Positions 24,378 to 31,998 of a stretch of 64,000 bases of DNA are shown here, piece by piece. The position numbers and the translations under genes are program-made. The notes beneath the pieces were generated by a model. It was not told where the DNA came from and did not search any database. It saw nothing but the letters and a program-made list of their open reading frames with translations. Origin of the DNA: UBA1764 sp045642565 (GTDB taxonomy: Bacteria; Bacillota; Clostridia; Peptostreptococcales; Anaerovoracaceae); contig JAZUJE010000003.1 of NCBI GenBank assembly GCA_045642565.1, forward strand, positions 1-64,000, read 5' to 3'. Position 1 is the first letter of the stretch; each line of letters opens with the position of its first letter.

Positions 24378-25080
24378 AATTTTAGAAACAAAATTAAAAG
24401 AATATCGTAACAGCTATTTTGAAAACAAAGAGTTTAAAGCTTGGCTTAAAGATAGCGATTTATGGATGCCTGTTTATACCTGTTTGCGTATAAAGGGTGT
24501 TGAAATGGATAAAAAGGAATTGGTTAATGTCATAGATGGAAAGTTAATGACAGAACTTCCTTTAGACATATATGGCTTTGTTAACAGGTTTAAAGCCTTG
24601 TACAAAGAGATGCAGGCGAGCGTGGGAATGCTTGAATCTATGAATGAAGCGCTTTTTGCAAAATTTTATGACATTTTGATTGAAGGCGATGGATATAGAC
24701 AGGAAAACCCTGTTATATATAAATGGGGTTATGTTGCTCCGCATTTTAACCAAATAAAAACAAGCCTTGCATCATTGTTTAAGCTTATTGACAAAATGGA
24801 TAATCCAATTAAAAGGGCTATCACAGCACATTTAGGTGTTTTAAAGATATATCCATACAGCAAGGATACAGAAATAATGGCCACCATTGCAATGTATTAT
24901 GAACTTATGATAGCGAATATTCCATTGATGAGTTTTACTGTTGATGATATTGATTACAATAAATTAGTTGCTTCATATCTTAAAGAAGATTCTCAGGAAT
25001 TATCTGATATGATTGAACGTTCATTGCTTAATAGAATAGATTCTGTAATGATGTTTGGAATTGAATCAAGAGAGAGATAA
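24370..25080 (+). CDS. Degenerate Fic-fold protein, catalytic motif lost
   Basis: The 236-aa protein (an ATG at 24358 would add four residues) has the layout of a Fic domain. A helical region (about 60-110) leads to GYVAPHFNQIKTSLASLFKLID (119-140), the helix AITAHLGVLKI, and a C-terminal DYNKLVASYLKEDSQELSDMIE similar to the Fic tail. The catalytic loop HPFxxGNGR is replaced by YPYSKDTEI (161-169): the His, Gly-Asn-Gly and Arg are all gone, leaving only Pro. AMPylation by the normal mechanism is unlikely. It may be a binding or scaffold protein. It abuts murB (stop-start TAAATG). Confidence 0.6.
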   Translation: MNEILETKLKEYRNSYFENKEFKAWLKDSDLWMPVYTCLRIKGVEMDKKELVNVIDGKLMTELPLDIYGFVNRFKALYKEMQASVGMLESMNEALFAKFYDILIEGDGYRQENPVIYKWGYVAPHFNQIKTSLASLFKLIDKMDNPIKRAITAHLGVLKIYPYSKDTEIMATIAMYYELMIANIPLMSFTVDDIDYNKLVASYLKEDSQELSDMIERSLLNRIDSVMMFGIESRER

Positions 25081-25890
25081 ATGAAAGTTATTAAAAACTG
25101 CTGCATGGCAGAATATACAAGTTTTAAAACAGGAAAAAATGCTGACTTCCTTTTGATTCCCGATAGCGAAAAAGAAATTGTAGAGGCTATTGAGTTTGCA
25201 AACAAGGAGCATCTTCCATATATGCTGCTTGGAAATGGTACTAATGTTCTTTTTGCCGGTGATTACCATGGCGTGGTTATTAAATTAAATTCTGAAAGTA
25301 TATCAAAAATAGCCAAAGATGCAGCAAAGAAAGGTCTTGCCGGTTTAGAATTTGCATCCGGAATTCCGGGCTCGCTTGGTGGCGCTATTTTTATGAACGC
25401 CGGAGCTTATGGCGGAGAAATGGCAAAGGTAATTAAAACTGTTACTTCGCTTGATTCCAAGGGTAAAATTCATGTCAGAACAGCAGATGAATGTGAATTT
25501 GCTTATAGGCATAGCATATTTATGAGTAATCATGAAGTGATATTATCTGCCGATTTTGAATTATATCCTGATGATCCAAATGAAATAGAAAAAAGAATAT
25601 CCGAACTTACTAAGCAAAGAGTAGCAAAGCAACCTTTGCAATATCCTTCAGCAGGGAGTTTCTTTAAAAGACCTGGAGGATTCTTTGCAGGCAAACTTAT
25701 AGAAGATGCGGGCTTAAAGGGCGTTCAAATCGGTGGTGCTCAAATTTCTGATTTGCACGCGGGCTTTTTAATAAACAAAGACAATGCAAGTCCTGAGGAT
25801 ATTATCGATTTAATGAAAATTGTTCAGGAAACAGTTATGGATAAGTTTGGTGTGAAGCTTGAACCGGAGGTTCAAATTGTCGGATTATAA
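25081..25890 (+). CDS. murB: UDP-N-acetylenolpyruvoylglucosamine reductase, internally shortened
   Basis: The protein is 269 aa, about 30 fewer than usual. The FAD-binding LGNGTNVLF (residues 50-58), GLEFASGIPGSLGGA, NAGAYGGEM, the catalytic-Ser region PSAGSFFKRP and the C-terminal EPEVQIVG with catalytic Glu are all present. MurB reduces enolpyruvyl-UDP-GlcNAc to UDP-MurNAc. The stretch between GVVIKL (64-69) and ISKIAKDAAKKGLAGLEF lacks the usual strand plus GAG turn (about 25 residues). The frame is intact. The start follows the previous stop directly. Confidence 0.88.
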   Translation: MKVIKNCCMAEYTSFKTGKNADFLLIPDSEKEIVEAIEFANKEHLPYMLLGNGTNVLFAGDYHGVVIKLNSESISKIAKDAAKKGLAGLEFASGIPGSLGGAIFMNAGAYGGEMAKVIKTVTSLDSKGKIHVRTADECEFAYRHSIFMSNHEVILSADFELYPDDPNEIEKRISELTKQRVAKQPLQYPSAGSFFKRPGGFFAGKLIEDAGLKGVQIGGAQISDLHAGFLINKDNASPEDIIDLMKIVQETVMDKFGVKLEPEVQIVGL

Positions 25891-26599
25891 ATTAAAATAT
25901 GATTTACATACCCATACAACTTATTCGCATGGCTCTGGAAGTATATTAGACAATGCAAGAGTTGCACATGAAAAGGGAATGCATATGGTAGGCATTGCTG
26001 ACCATGGGCCGGGGCATTTATTTTATGGAATTAAAATTAAAGATGTGCCAAAAATGAGAGCCGATATAGAAGAAGCAAGAAAACTTTTTCCTAAGCTCGA
26101 AATAAAGTTGTCTGTAGAAGCAAATATTGCAAGCCCCTCAGGAATTCTTGATTTGAGCGAAGACGAAAAGAAGCTGTTTGATTATATTATTGCTGGATAC
26201 CATTTTGGAGCTTTTGGCGACCATCCTATGAAAGCTTTTAAAATGTGTCTCGGAAGCAAATTTCAGGCTTTTTCTGACAAGGCATATAACACAGATGTTA
26301 TAGTTAAGGCTTTATATGAAAACGATATTAAATTGCTTACGCACCCTGGCGATAAGATAGTTGTTGAAATGAAAGAAATCGCCAGAGCTTGTGCGGCAAC
26401 AGGAACATTACTTGAAATCAATGACCATCATAATGGTTTGTCTGCCGAGAATATAGAAATTGCAGCAAAGTATAATGTTTATTTTGTGATTAGCAGTGAT
26501 GCTCATGCACCGCAAAATGTTGGAAACTTCGATGAAGCTCTTAAGAGAGCTGAAATGGTAGGGCTTCCTTTAGAGAGGATAATTAATTTATGGAATTAA
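25877..26599 (+). CDS. PHP-domain phosphoesterase
   Basis: I chose the TTG at 25877 (240 aa) because GGAGG lies 6 bp upstream. It begins within the last codons of murB. The PHP metal motifs are visible: DLHTHTTYSHG (residues 8-18), GIADHG, HPGDK and the C-terminal SSDAHAP. PHP proteins are metal-dependent phosphoesterases. The murB-PHP-rapZ-whiA order is conserved in Clostridia. The substrate is unknown. Confidence 0.88.
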   Translation: MSDYKLKYDLHTHTTYSHGSGSILDNARVAHEKGMHMVGIADHGPGHLFYGIKIKDVPKMRADIEEARKLFPKLEIKLSVEANIASPSGILDLSEDEKKLFDYIIAGYHFGAFGDHPMKAFKMCLGSKFQAFSDKAYNTDVIVKALYENDIKLLTHPGDKIVVEMKEIARACAATGTLLEINDHHNGLSAENIEIAAKYNVYFVISSDAHAPQNVGNFDEALKRAEMVGLPLERIINLWN

Positions 26600-27441
26600 T
26601 GATTGTAACAGGTTTATCAGGTGCCGGAAAATCGCAAGCCGTTCATTGCATGGAGGACATGGGCTACTATTGTGTTGATAATATGCCTCCGGCATTAATT
26701 AGCGAGTTTGTAAAACTTGTTGAGGACGGTCGTGCCGATATTGATAGAGCTGCCTTTGTAGTAGATATTAGAGGAAAGGAATTCTTTAATGATTTAAAGG
26801 AACGCTTGGCAGAACTTGATAAGCAGGGAATAATCTACAAAATTATGTATCTGGAAGCAAGCGATGCAGTTCTTATCAAGCGTTTTAAAGAAACCAGACG
26901 CAGTCACCCACTATCAGTGGGAGGATCTCTTGCTGATGATATTGAAAAAGAAAAAAAGCTGATATCTACATTAAGACAAAATGCTGATTATATTATCGAC
27001 ACATCATCTTTGAAGAGCGCAGAGCTTAATGCTGAGATTAAAAACTTGCTTTTACCAGGCATAGCAAAAGATAGTTTTACGATAACCGTTGAATCTTTTG
27101 GTTATAAGAACGGAGTTCTTGCAGAGGCTGACTGGATAGTTGATGCAAGATTTTTACCTAATCCATTTTATGTTTCCAGTTTGAAAAAATTAACCGGAAA
27201 AAATAAAAAAGTTAAAGATTATGTTCTTAGATCAATAGAAGCTCGAGATTTTATTGCGCGTATTACGGGATTGGTTGCAGATATTATTCCTTCATATGTA
27301 AGAGAAGGTAAATATCATTTAGTGATTGGTGTTGGCTGTACTGGTGGACAACACAGGAGTGTTGCTATTGCCGCAGAATTGGCTAATCAATTTAAGGCAA
27401 TGGGAAAGAATGTAGTTCTTATACATAGAGATTTAAAATAG
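26590..27441 (+). CDS. rapZ: RapZ/YvcJ nucleotide-binding protein
   Basis: The 283-aa protein has Walker A GLSGAGKS (residues 8-15), Walker B-like VVDIRG and the C-terminal motif GVGCTGGQHRSV that binds a phosphate ligand. In E. coli RapZ is an RNase adaptor in GlmZ/GlmS control. In B. subtilis YvcJ is an NTPase affecting competence. It overlaps the PHP gene end by 10 bp and is followed directly by whiA. The usual yvcK gene between them is missing. Confidence 0.93.
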   Translation: MELMIVTGLSGAGKSQAVHCMEDMGYYCVDNMPPALISEFVKLVEDGRADIDRAAFVVDIRGKEFFNDLKERLAELDKQGIIYKIMYLEASDAVLIKRFKETRRSHPLSVGGSLADDIEKEKKLISTLRQNADYIIDTSSLKSAELNAEIKNLLLPGIAKDSFTITVESFGYKNGVLAEADWIVDARFLPNPFYVSSLKKLTGKNKKVKDYVLRSIEARDFIARITGLVADIIPSYVREGKYHLVIGVGCTGGQHRSVAIAAELANQFKAMGKNVVLIHRDLK

Positions 27442-28383
27442 ATGTCTTTTACTACTGATACTAAATTTGAATTATCCAAAATTGTGCCTGATAAAAAATG
27501 CTGCCAATTAGCGGAAATTGCCGGATTCTTAAGATTTGCCGGCAATATCACCTATGCGGGTGGCGGAAATTTCGGCATTAGAGTTTATATAGATAGTCCT
27601 GCAATCGCAAGACTATTTATTACATTGGTGAAAGAATATTTCGGCGCAAAAACGGCATTGTCTTTGGGAGAACCAAAGGCTATAACCAAAGAAAAAACTT
27701 ATGTGTTAAATATTACACCTGATATGAATGCCGAACAAATACTGCGTGAAGTTGGTATGCTTGGAGTAAAAGAGGGTAGCAATTATTTTGATGCTTGGAT
27801 TGCGGCTGATGTTATAAAAAAGAGATGCGATAAAAAAGCAGCTTTGAGAGGAATGTTTTTAGCAAATGGGTCTATATCAGATCCGGTTAAAAGTTACCAT
27901 ATGGAAATCAGCTGTGATGAGGAAAACAAAGCTAAAGAGACATCAAAACTAATTAATAGTTTTGGCTTAAAATCAAAATATGTAGTACGTAAGAATAGAT
28001 ATATTGTATATATCAAAGAGGGCGAACAAATATCAGATTTTTTAAGTATCATAGGTGCATCAAGCCAATATTTTAAATTTCAAAATGTAATTATTACAAA
28101 AGATATGAAAAATAAGGCTAACCGAATTAGTAATTGCGAAGCAGCGAACTTAGATAAGAGTGTTAATGCAGCTCAAAAACAGATTGCTGATATTAAACTG
28201 ATTGATGAGCTAAGGGGAATCGAGACATTGCCAAGCAAACTTTTTGAAACTGCAAAAAAACGTATGGAATTTCCTGATTTGGGCTTGGCTGATTTAGCAA
28301 AAGAGTTTGAACCGGAACTTACTAAATCTGGTTTAAATCATAGATTATCAAAAATATCTGAAATTGCTTCAAAAATGAGGTGA
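27442..28383 (+). CDS. whiA: WhiA-family DNA-binding protein
   Basis: The 313-aa protein has the WhiA layout: an N-terminal degenerate LAGLIDADG-endonuclease-like region (AEIAGFLRFAG; later LRGMFLANGSISDPVKSYHMEI near 134-155) and a C-terminal helix-turn-helix (about 250-310; LADLAKEFEPELTKSGLNHRLSKI). WhiA controls sporulation in actinomycetes and cell division in B. subtilis. The ATG follows the rapZ stop with no gap. Confidence 0.93.
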   Translation: MSFTTDTKFELSKIVPDKKCCQLAEIAGFLRFAGNITYAGGGNFGIRVYIDSPAIARLFITLVKEYFGAKTALSLGEPKAITKEKTYVLNITPDMNAEQILREVGMLGVKEGSNYFDAWIAADVIKKRCDKKAALRGMFLANGSISDPVKSYHMEISCDEENKAKETSKLINSFGLKSKYVVRKNRYIVYIKEGEQISDFLSIIGASSQYFKFQNVIITKDMKNKANRISNCEAANLDKSVNAAQKQIADIKLIDELRGIETLPSKLFETAKKRMEFPDLGLADLAKEFEPELTKSGLNHRLSKISEIASKMR

Positions 28384-28392
28384 AAAGGAACA

Positions 28393-28596
28393 ATGAAATT
28401 ATTAAAAAGAGAAAGGATTGAATTGCCGGAAGTTCAAAGAAAAACTACTAAGCACGCTTCGAAGGCTGCAAGCTTTGGCGTTCTTGCTGCATGTTTAGGC
28501 GTAATCGCTGCAACTGTGGCAAAAGGAATTCAATTGGACAAGAAAGAAGCAGCTGATAAAGAATTAAACTCAACCGAAGATGAAGTTGATAAATAG
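28393..28596 (+). CDS. Small single-pass membrane protein, 67 aa
   Basis: A basic, Lys/Arg-rich N-terminal segment of about 24 residues is followed by one hydrophobic helix (AASFGVLAACLGVIAATVA, residues about 25-44) and an acidic tail. AAAGGAA lies 4 bp before the ATG. It sits 9 bp after whiA and before the copper ATPase. I do not recognise the family. Confidence 0.6.
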   Translation: MKLLKRERIELPEVQRKTTKHASKAASFGVLAACLGVIAATVAKGIQLDKKEAADKELNSTEDEVDK

Positions 28597-28605
28597 TGAT
28601 TTATT

Positions 28606-30438
28606 GTGACTACATCAGAATATCGTGTAAGTGGAATGTCTTGTGCTGCATGCTCGGCTAATATAGAGCGTATATGTAGCTCATTAAAAGGAGTTACATA
28701 TTGCAGCGTGAATTTAACCACTGAACGAATGACAATTTCATATGATGAAACTATTGTAACAGCAAATGAAATCTTTGATGCAGTTAAAGCTATAGGATAT
28801 GCTTTGCATGAATTATCTGAAAAGGCGGCCGAGGTAAAAGAGAAAAAAACTAATATAGTTTTAGCTTTAATCCTTGCAGCTATCGAATTTTGCATATCGA
28901 TGGGAAGTATGTATTTTGCTATACCCACAATGCCTGTTGTACAAATGCTTTTAGCCTTATCTGTTATGTTTGTCGGCCGAAAGTATTTTATCTCAGGCTA
29001 TAGAGCTATAGTACACAAACTTCCGAATATGGATTCTTTGGTTGCAATATCTTGCTCGGTTTCTTTTATATATAGTTTGCTGAATCTTATTACAGGAAAG
29101 CAGGAATATTATTTTGAATCTTGTGCCGTAGTCCTTGCTTTGATTATGCTTGGTAAACACCTTGAAGCTAATAGTAAAAAGAAAACTTTAGGGGCAATCA
29201 AATCTTTGATGAATTTGACTCCGGCAAAGGCTATAAAAATCGATAATGGAACAAGGCAGGAGATTGATGCTTTAGATCTCGAAATCGGAGACCTTGTCTT
29301 TGTAAAAAAAGGTATGGCTTTTCCTATGGATGGAACTATTATAGATGGGGAATCATCTGTAGATGAATCGATGTTGACCGGAGAATCTACTCCAATATCC
29401 AAAGCGGAAGGTGATTTTGTTATCGGTGGAAGTATTAACCTATCCGCAGATTTGTATGTTAAAATCACAAAAATAGGGAAGGATACTGTTCTGTCGCAAA
29501 TTATAAAACTGGTTGAAGATGCTCAAGGGAAAAAGGCTCCAATATCAACTTTGGCAGATAGGGTTGCAGCATATTTTGTACCTGTGGTTATTGGAATTGC
29601 ATTGATTTCCGGATTAATATGGTTGATATCGGGATATCCATTAAGCTTTGCATTAAAGGTATTTACATGTGTGCTTGTAATTGCTTGTCCTTGTGCGCTT
29701 GGACTTGCGACGCCTACTGCAATAATTGTTGGTACTGGAATAGGTGCTAAAAACGGTATACTAATCAGAAGCGGTGAAGCTCTCCAGCTTGCTGCTGAAG
29801 TAGACACTGTTGTTTTGGACAAAACCGGAACTTTAACATATGGTATTACTCGAGAAGTAGCAACAGGTGTTGATACAAGTGCTGATGTTATAAGGCCTGA
29901 ATCGCTTCAAGCAATCTCGGAATTGAAGCAGTTAGGGATAAATGTTATTATGCTTTCCGGTGATAAACAGGAAGTTGCTGATGCAATTGCTTCAAAACTT
30001 GGAATAGAAAAAGCTATTGCCGGAGTTTTACCGGGAGCTAAGGGCGCTGAAATTGAAAAACTTCAATGTGAGGGTCATAAAGTTATGATGGTTGGCGATG
30101 GAATAAATGATGCTCCGGCGTTAACTACAGCTGATGTTGGCTTAGCAATCGGATCTGGTACAGATGTAGCTATTGAATCAGCTGATATAGTATTAATGAA
30201 GTCTAATCCTATAGATGTGTGTAAAACTATTAAACTCAGTAAGCTAACATTAAGACATATAAAACAAAATTTATTTTGGGCTTTCTTTTACAATTGTATT
30301 GGTATACCTATTGCAGCGGGTGTGTTATATCCAATAAACGGATTGTTGTTGAGTCCTATGATAGGTGGCTTTGCTATGGCATGTTCTTCTATCTTTGTTG
30401 TTAGCAATGCATTAAGATTAAAAATGAGGAGATTATAA
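28606..30438 (+). CDS. Copper-type P1B ATPase lacking the nucleotide-binding N-domain
   Basis: The protein is 610 aa with a GTG start. In order: one heavy-metal-binding domain (GMSCAACSANIE, near 10-21), four membrane helices, an actuator domain with TGES, the metal-site helix ACPCALGLATP, the phosphorylation site DKTGT (Asp405), and the hinge GDGINDAP (Asp498). Only about 25 residues separate DKTGT from the DVIRPES block, so the ATP-binding N-domain (normally about 100 residues, with a His-Pro motif) is missing while the frame stays open. Family members export Cu+. Without the N-domain, ATP use is doubtful. It could be a copper-binding or regulatory remnant. Confidence 0.78.
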   Translation: MTTSEYRVSGMSCAACSANIERICSSLKGVTYCSVNLTTERMTISYDETIVTANEIFDAVKAIGYALHELSEKAAEVKEKKTNIVLALILAAIEFCISMGSMYFAIPTMPVVQMLLALSVMFVGRKYFISGYRAIVHKLPNMDSLVAISCSVSFIYSLLNLITGKQEYYFESCAVVLALIMLGKHLEANSKKKTLGAIKSLMNLTPAKAIKIDNGTRQEIDALDLEIGDLVFVKKGMAFPMDGTIIDGESSVDESMLTGESTPISKAEGDFVIGGSINLSADLYVKITKIGKDTVLSQIIKLVEDAQGKKAPISTLADRVAAYFVPVVIGIALISGLIWLISGYPLSFALKVFTCVLVIACPCALGLATPTAIIVGTGIGAKNGILIRSGEALQLAAEVDTVVLDKTGTLTYGITREVATGVDTSADVIRPESLQAISELKQLGINVIMLSGDKQEVADAIASKLGIEKAIAGVLPGAKGAEIEKLQCEGHKVMMVGDGINDAPALTTADVGLAIGSGTDVAIESADIVLMKSNPIDVCKTIKLSKLTLRHIKQNLFWAFFYNCIGIPIAAGVLYPINGLLLSPMIGGFAMACSSIFVVSNALRLKMRRL

Positions 30439-31010
30439 TGAAGGCGCTCGAGGAAAAGATTGTAAAACAAGGAACCTGTATTGGCAGTGAAGTTTTAAAA
30501 GTTGATACTTTTATAAATCATGGTATTGATACAAAGTTTTTAGATGATATGGGAAAAGAGATTGCCAGAATTTTCGCCGGTGATGAGCCTACAAAAATTT
30601 TGACGGCTGAAGCAAGTGGAATAGCTATAGCTGTTGCTGCCGCAAATCATTTAAATTATATTCCTGTTGTTTTTGCAAAAAAGAATAAACCTAATACAAT
30701 GGGGCTTGATGTATATGAATCATCAGCGAAATCTTTTACCAAGGGTAGTATTTTTACTCTTCGTGTAACAAAAGAACTTATTTCAAAAGACGATAGAATT
30801 TTAATTGTAGATGATTTTCTCGCTCATGGGCAAGCTGCGTTAGCATTATATGATATTGCTACTCAGGCTGGAGCTAAAGTTGTGGGTTGCACAGCTGTAA
30901 TAGAAAAAAAGTATCAGGGTGGTTCAGAGCGAGTCAGAAAATTAGGCGTACATGTGCAATCTCTTGCAGTTATCGAGAAGATGGAAGATGGAAAGATTAC
31001 TTTTGAATAG
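30438..31010 (+). CDS. xpt: Xanthine phosphoribosyltransferase
   Basis: The protein is 190 aa with the PRPP-binding loop ILIVDDFLAHGQA (residues about 120-132) and the Xpt-type N-terminus MKALEEKIVKQG. It salvages xanthine to XMP using PRPP. The ATG overlaps the ATPase stop (TAATG). There is no leader long enough for the purine riboswitch often found before xpt, so control must come from the operon promoter. Confidence 0.92.
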   Translation: MKALEEKIVKQGTCIGSEVLKVDTFINHGIDTKFLDDMGKEIARIFAGDEPTKILTAEASGIAIAVAAANHLNYIPVVFAKKNKPNTMGLDVYESSAKSFTKGSIFTLRVTKELISKDDRILIVDDFLAHGQAALALYDIATQAGAKVVGCTAVIEKKYQGGSERVRKLGVHVQSLAVIEKMEDGKITFE

Positions 31011-31021
31011 GAGGTATATTT

Positions 31022-31393
31022 ATGCAATTCTATAAATGTGAAAAATGTGGAAAAATCTTGGAAATGATCCAGGCAAGTAAATGTGAAATGGTTAAGTGCT
31101 GCGGAGAAGCAATGACTATTTTAGATCCTAATACAAACGATGGGGCTATGGAAAAACATGTTCCTGTCATCGCACAGAATGGAAATTTAGTCGTTGTTTC
31201 AGTGGGTAGTGTTGCTCACCCTATGATTGAGGATCACTACATCCAATGGATTGTTTTAGAAACAGAAAAGGGAATTCAGAGAAAAGAATTAAAACCAGGC
31301 GAAGACCCACAAGCAAAATTTGCAGTTATTGATGGTGATAAAGTGCTTGGTGCATATGCATATTGCAATCTTCATGGACTTTGGAAGGCATAG
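31022..31393 (+). CDS. dfx: Desulfoferrodoxin (superoxide reductase)
   Basis: The 123-aa protein has an N-terminal rubredoxin-like iron site (CEKC at 6-9 and KCCG with Cys26-Cys27). The C-terminal superoxide-reductase domain shows its Fe ligands in EKHVPV, HPMIEDHYIQW and CNLHGLW. It reduces superoxide to peroxide in anaerobes. GGAGGT precedes the ATG. Thioredoxin follows after one base, making a small redox-defence pair. Confidence 0.94.
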   Translation: MQFYKCEKCGKILEMIQASKCEMVKCCGEAMTILDPNTNDGAMEKHVPVIAQNGNLVVVSVGSVAHPMIEDHYIQWIVLETEKGIQRKELKPGEDPQAKFAVIDGDKVLGAYAYCNLHGLWKA

Positions 31394-31394
31394 T

Positions 31395-31709
31395 ATGGCA
31401 GATATAATAGAATTAGAAGACAAAACTTTTACAAAGGAAGTTAAATTATCCGAAAAACCGGTAGTGTTAGTTGATTTTTATGCGACATGGTGTGGCCCTT
31501 GTCAGCTTCAGCATCCAATACTTCAGGAAATTGCCGATGAGTTCGATTATGTTAAGGTTTGCCAAATTGATGTAGATAAAGCCCCTCGAATTGCGGCAAG
31601 GTATGGGGTTATAAGTGTTCCAACTATTATGGTATTTAGCCAAGGACAAATTAAAAATGTTCAAATTGGGCTTCAAACTAAGGAAATGCTTGAGAATATG
31701 GTTATGTAG
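31395..31709 (+). CDS. trxA: Thioredoxin
   Basis: The ATG at 31395 gives 104 aa. The redox motif WCGPC is at residues 32-36 with the usual VDFYATWCGPC strand and a cis-proline motif SVPTIMVF. It reduces protein disulfides in the cytoplasm. It lies directly after desulfoferrodoxin. A longer frame would start inside that gene and is not needed. Confidence 0.93.
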   Translation: MADIIELEDKTFTKEVKLSEKPVVLVDFYATWCGPCQLQHPILQEIADEFDYVKVCQIDVDKAPRIAARYGVISVPTIMVFSQGQIKNVQIGLQTKEMLENMVM

Positions 31710-31763
31710 TAAGGCATTAAACGCAATTTTGATATAACTGAGCTTAAGCAAGCTATATTTTAC

Positions 31764-31792
31764 TTGAAAAAGATTCCTTAAACTTGTATAAT
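31764..31792 (+). promoter_or_regulatory. tRNA-Glu promoter
   Basis: TTGAAA (31764-31769) and TATAAT (31787-31792) with a 17-bp spacer. The tRNA begins 20 bp after the -10 box. Confidence 0.85.
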
Positions 31793-31811
31793 TTACGAGG
31801 TTTAAGGATAT

Positions 31812-31887
31812 GGCTCCATGGTCAAGCGGTTCAAGACGTCGCCCTCTCAAGGCGGAATCACGGGTTCGATTCCCGTTGGGGCTACCA
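31812..31887 (+). tRNA. tRNA-Glu (anticodon CTC)
   Basis: The 76-nt cloverleaf has acceptor GGCTCCA/TGGGGCT (first pair G-U), anticodon stem-loop CGCC-CTCTCAA-GGCG with anticodon CTC, T-arm ACGGGTTCGATTCCCGT, and encoded CCA. CTC reads GAG codons. It lies about 110 bp upstream of gltX, the glutamyl-tRNA synthetase gene. Confidence 0.93.
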
Positions 31888-31893
31888 AATTAT

Positions 31894-31922
31894 AAAACAT
31901 CGAGTACTCCTCGGTGTTTTTT
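31894..31922 (+). terminator. tRNA-Glu terminator
   Basis: AAAACATCGAG (31894-31904) pairs with CTCGGTGTTTT (31910-31920), with one G-U pair and a 5-nt loop, and continues into T residues. Confidence 0.85.
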
Positions 31923-31954
31923 CTTGTGATAGAGAGTATATCAAAGTCTTTTTG

Positions 31955-31963
31955 TGGTAGAAT
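31955..31963 (+). promoter_or_regulatory. gltX extended -10 promoter
   Basis: TGGTAGAAT fits TGnTAnnAT. Transcription would start near 31970, leaving a leader of about 29 nt that contains GAGG before the gltX ATG. Confidence 0.55.
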
Positions 31964-31998
31964 ATAAAGGATAATGTATATCTTTGTGAGGAAATGAA

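Noticed and set aside
30420..30440. Purine riboswitch before xpt
   Set aside because: xpt starts inside the stop of the ATPase gene, so there is no room for a leader.
31893..31998. T-box leader before gltX
   Set aside because: Only a tRNA terminator and a short leader of about 30 nt are present. No T-box motif or specifier loop is visible.
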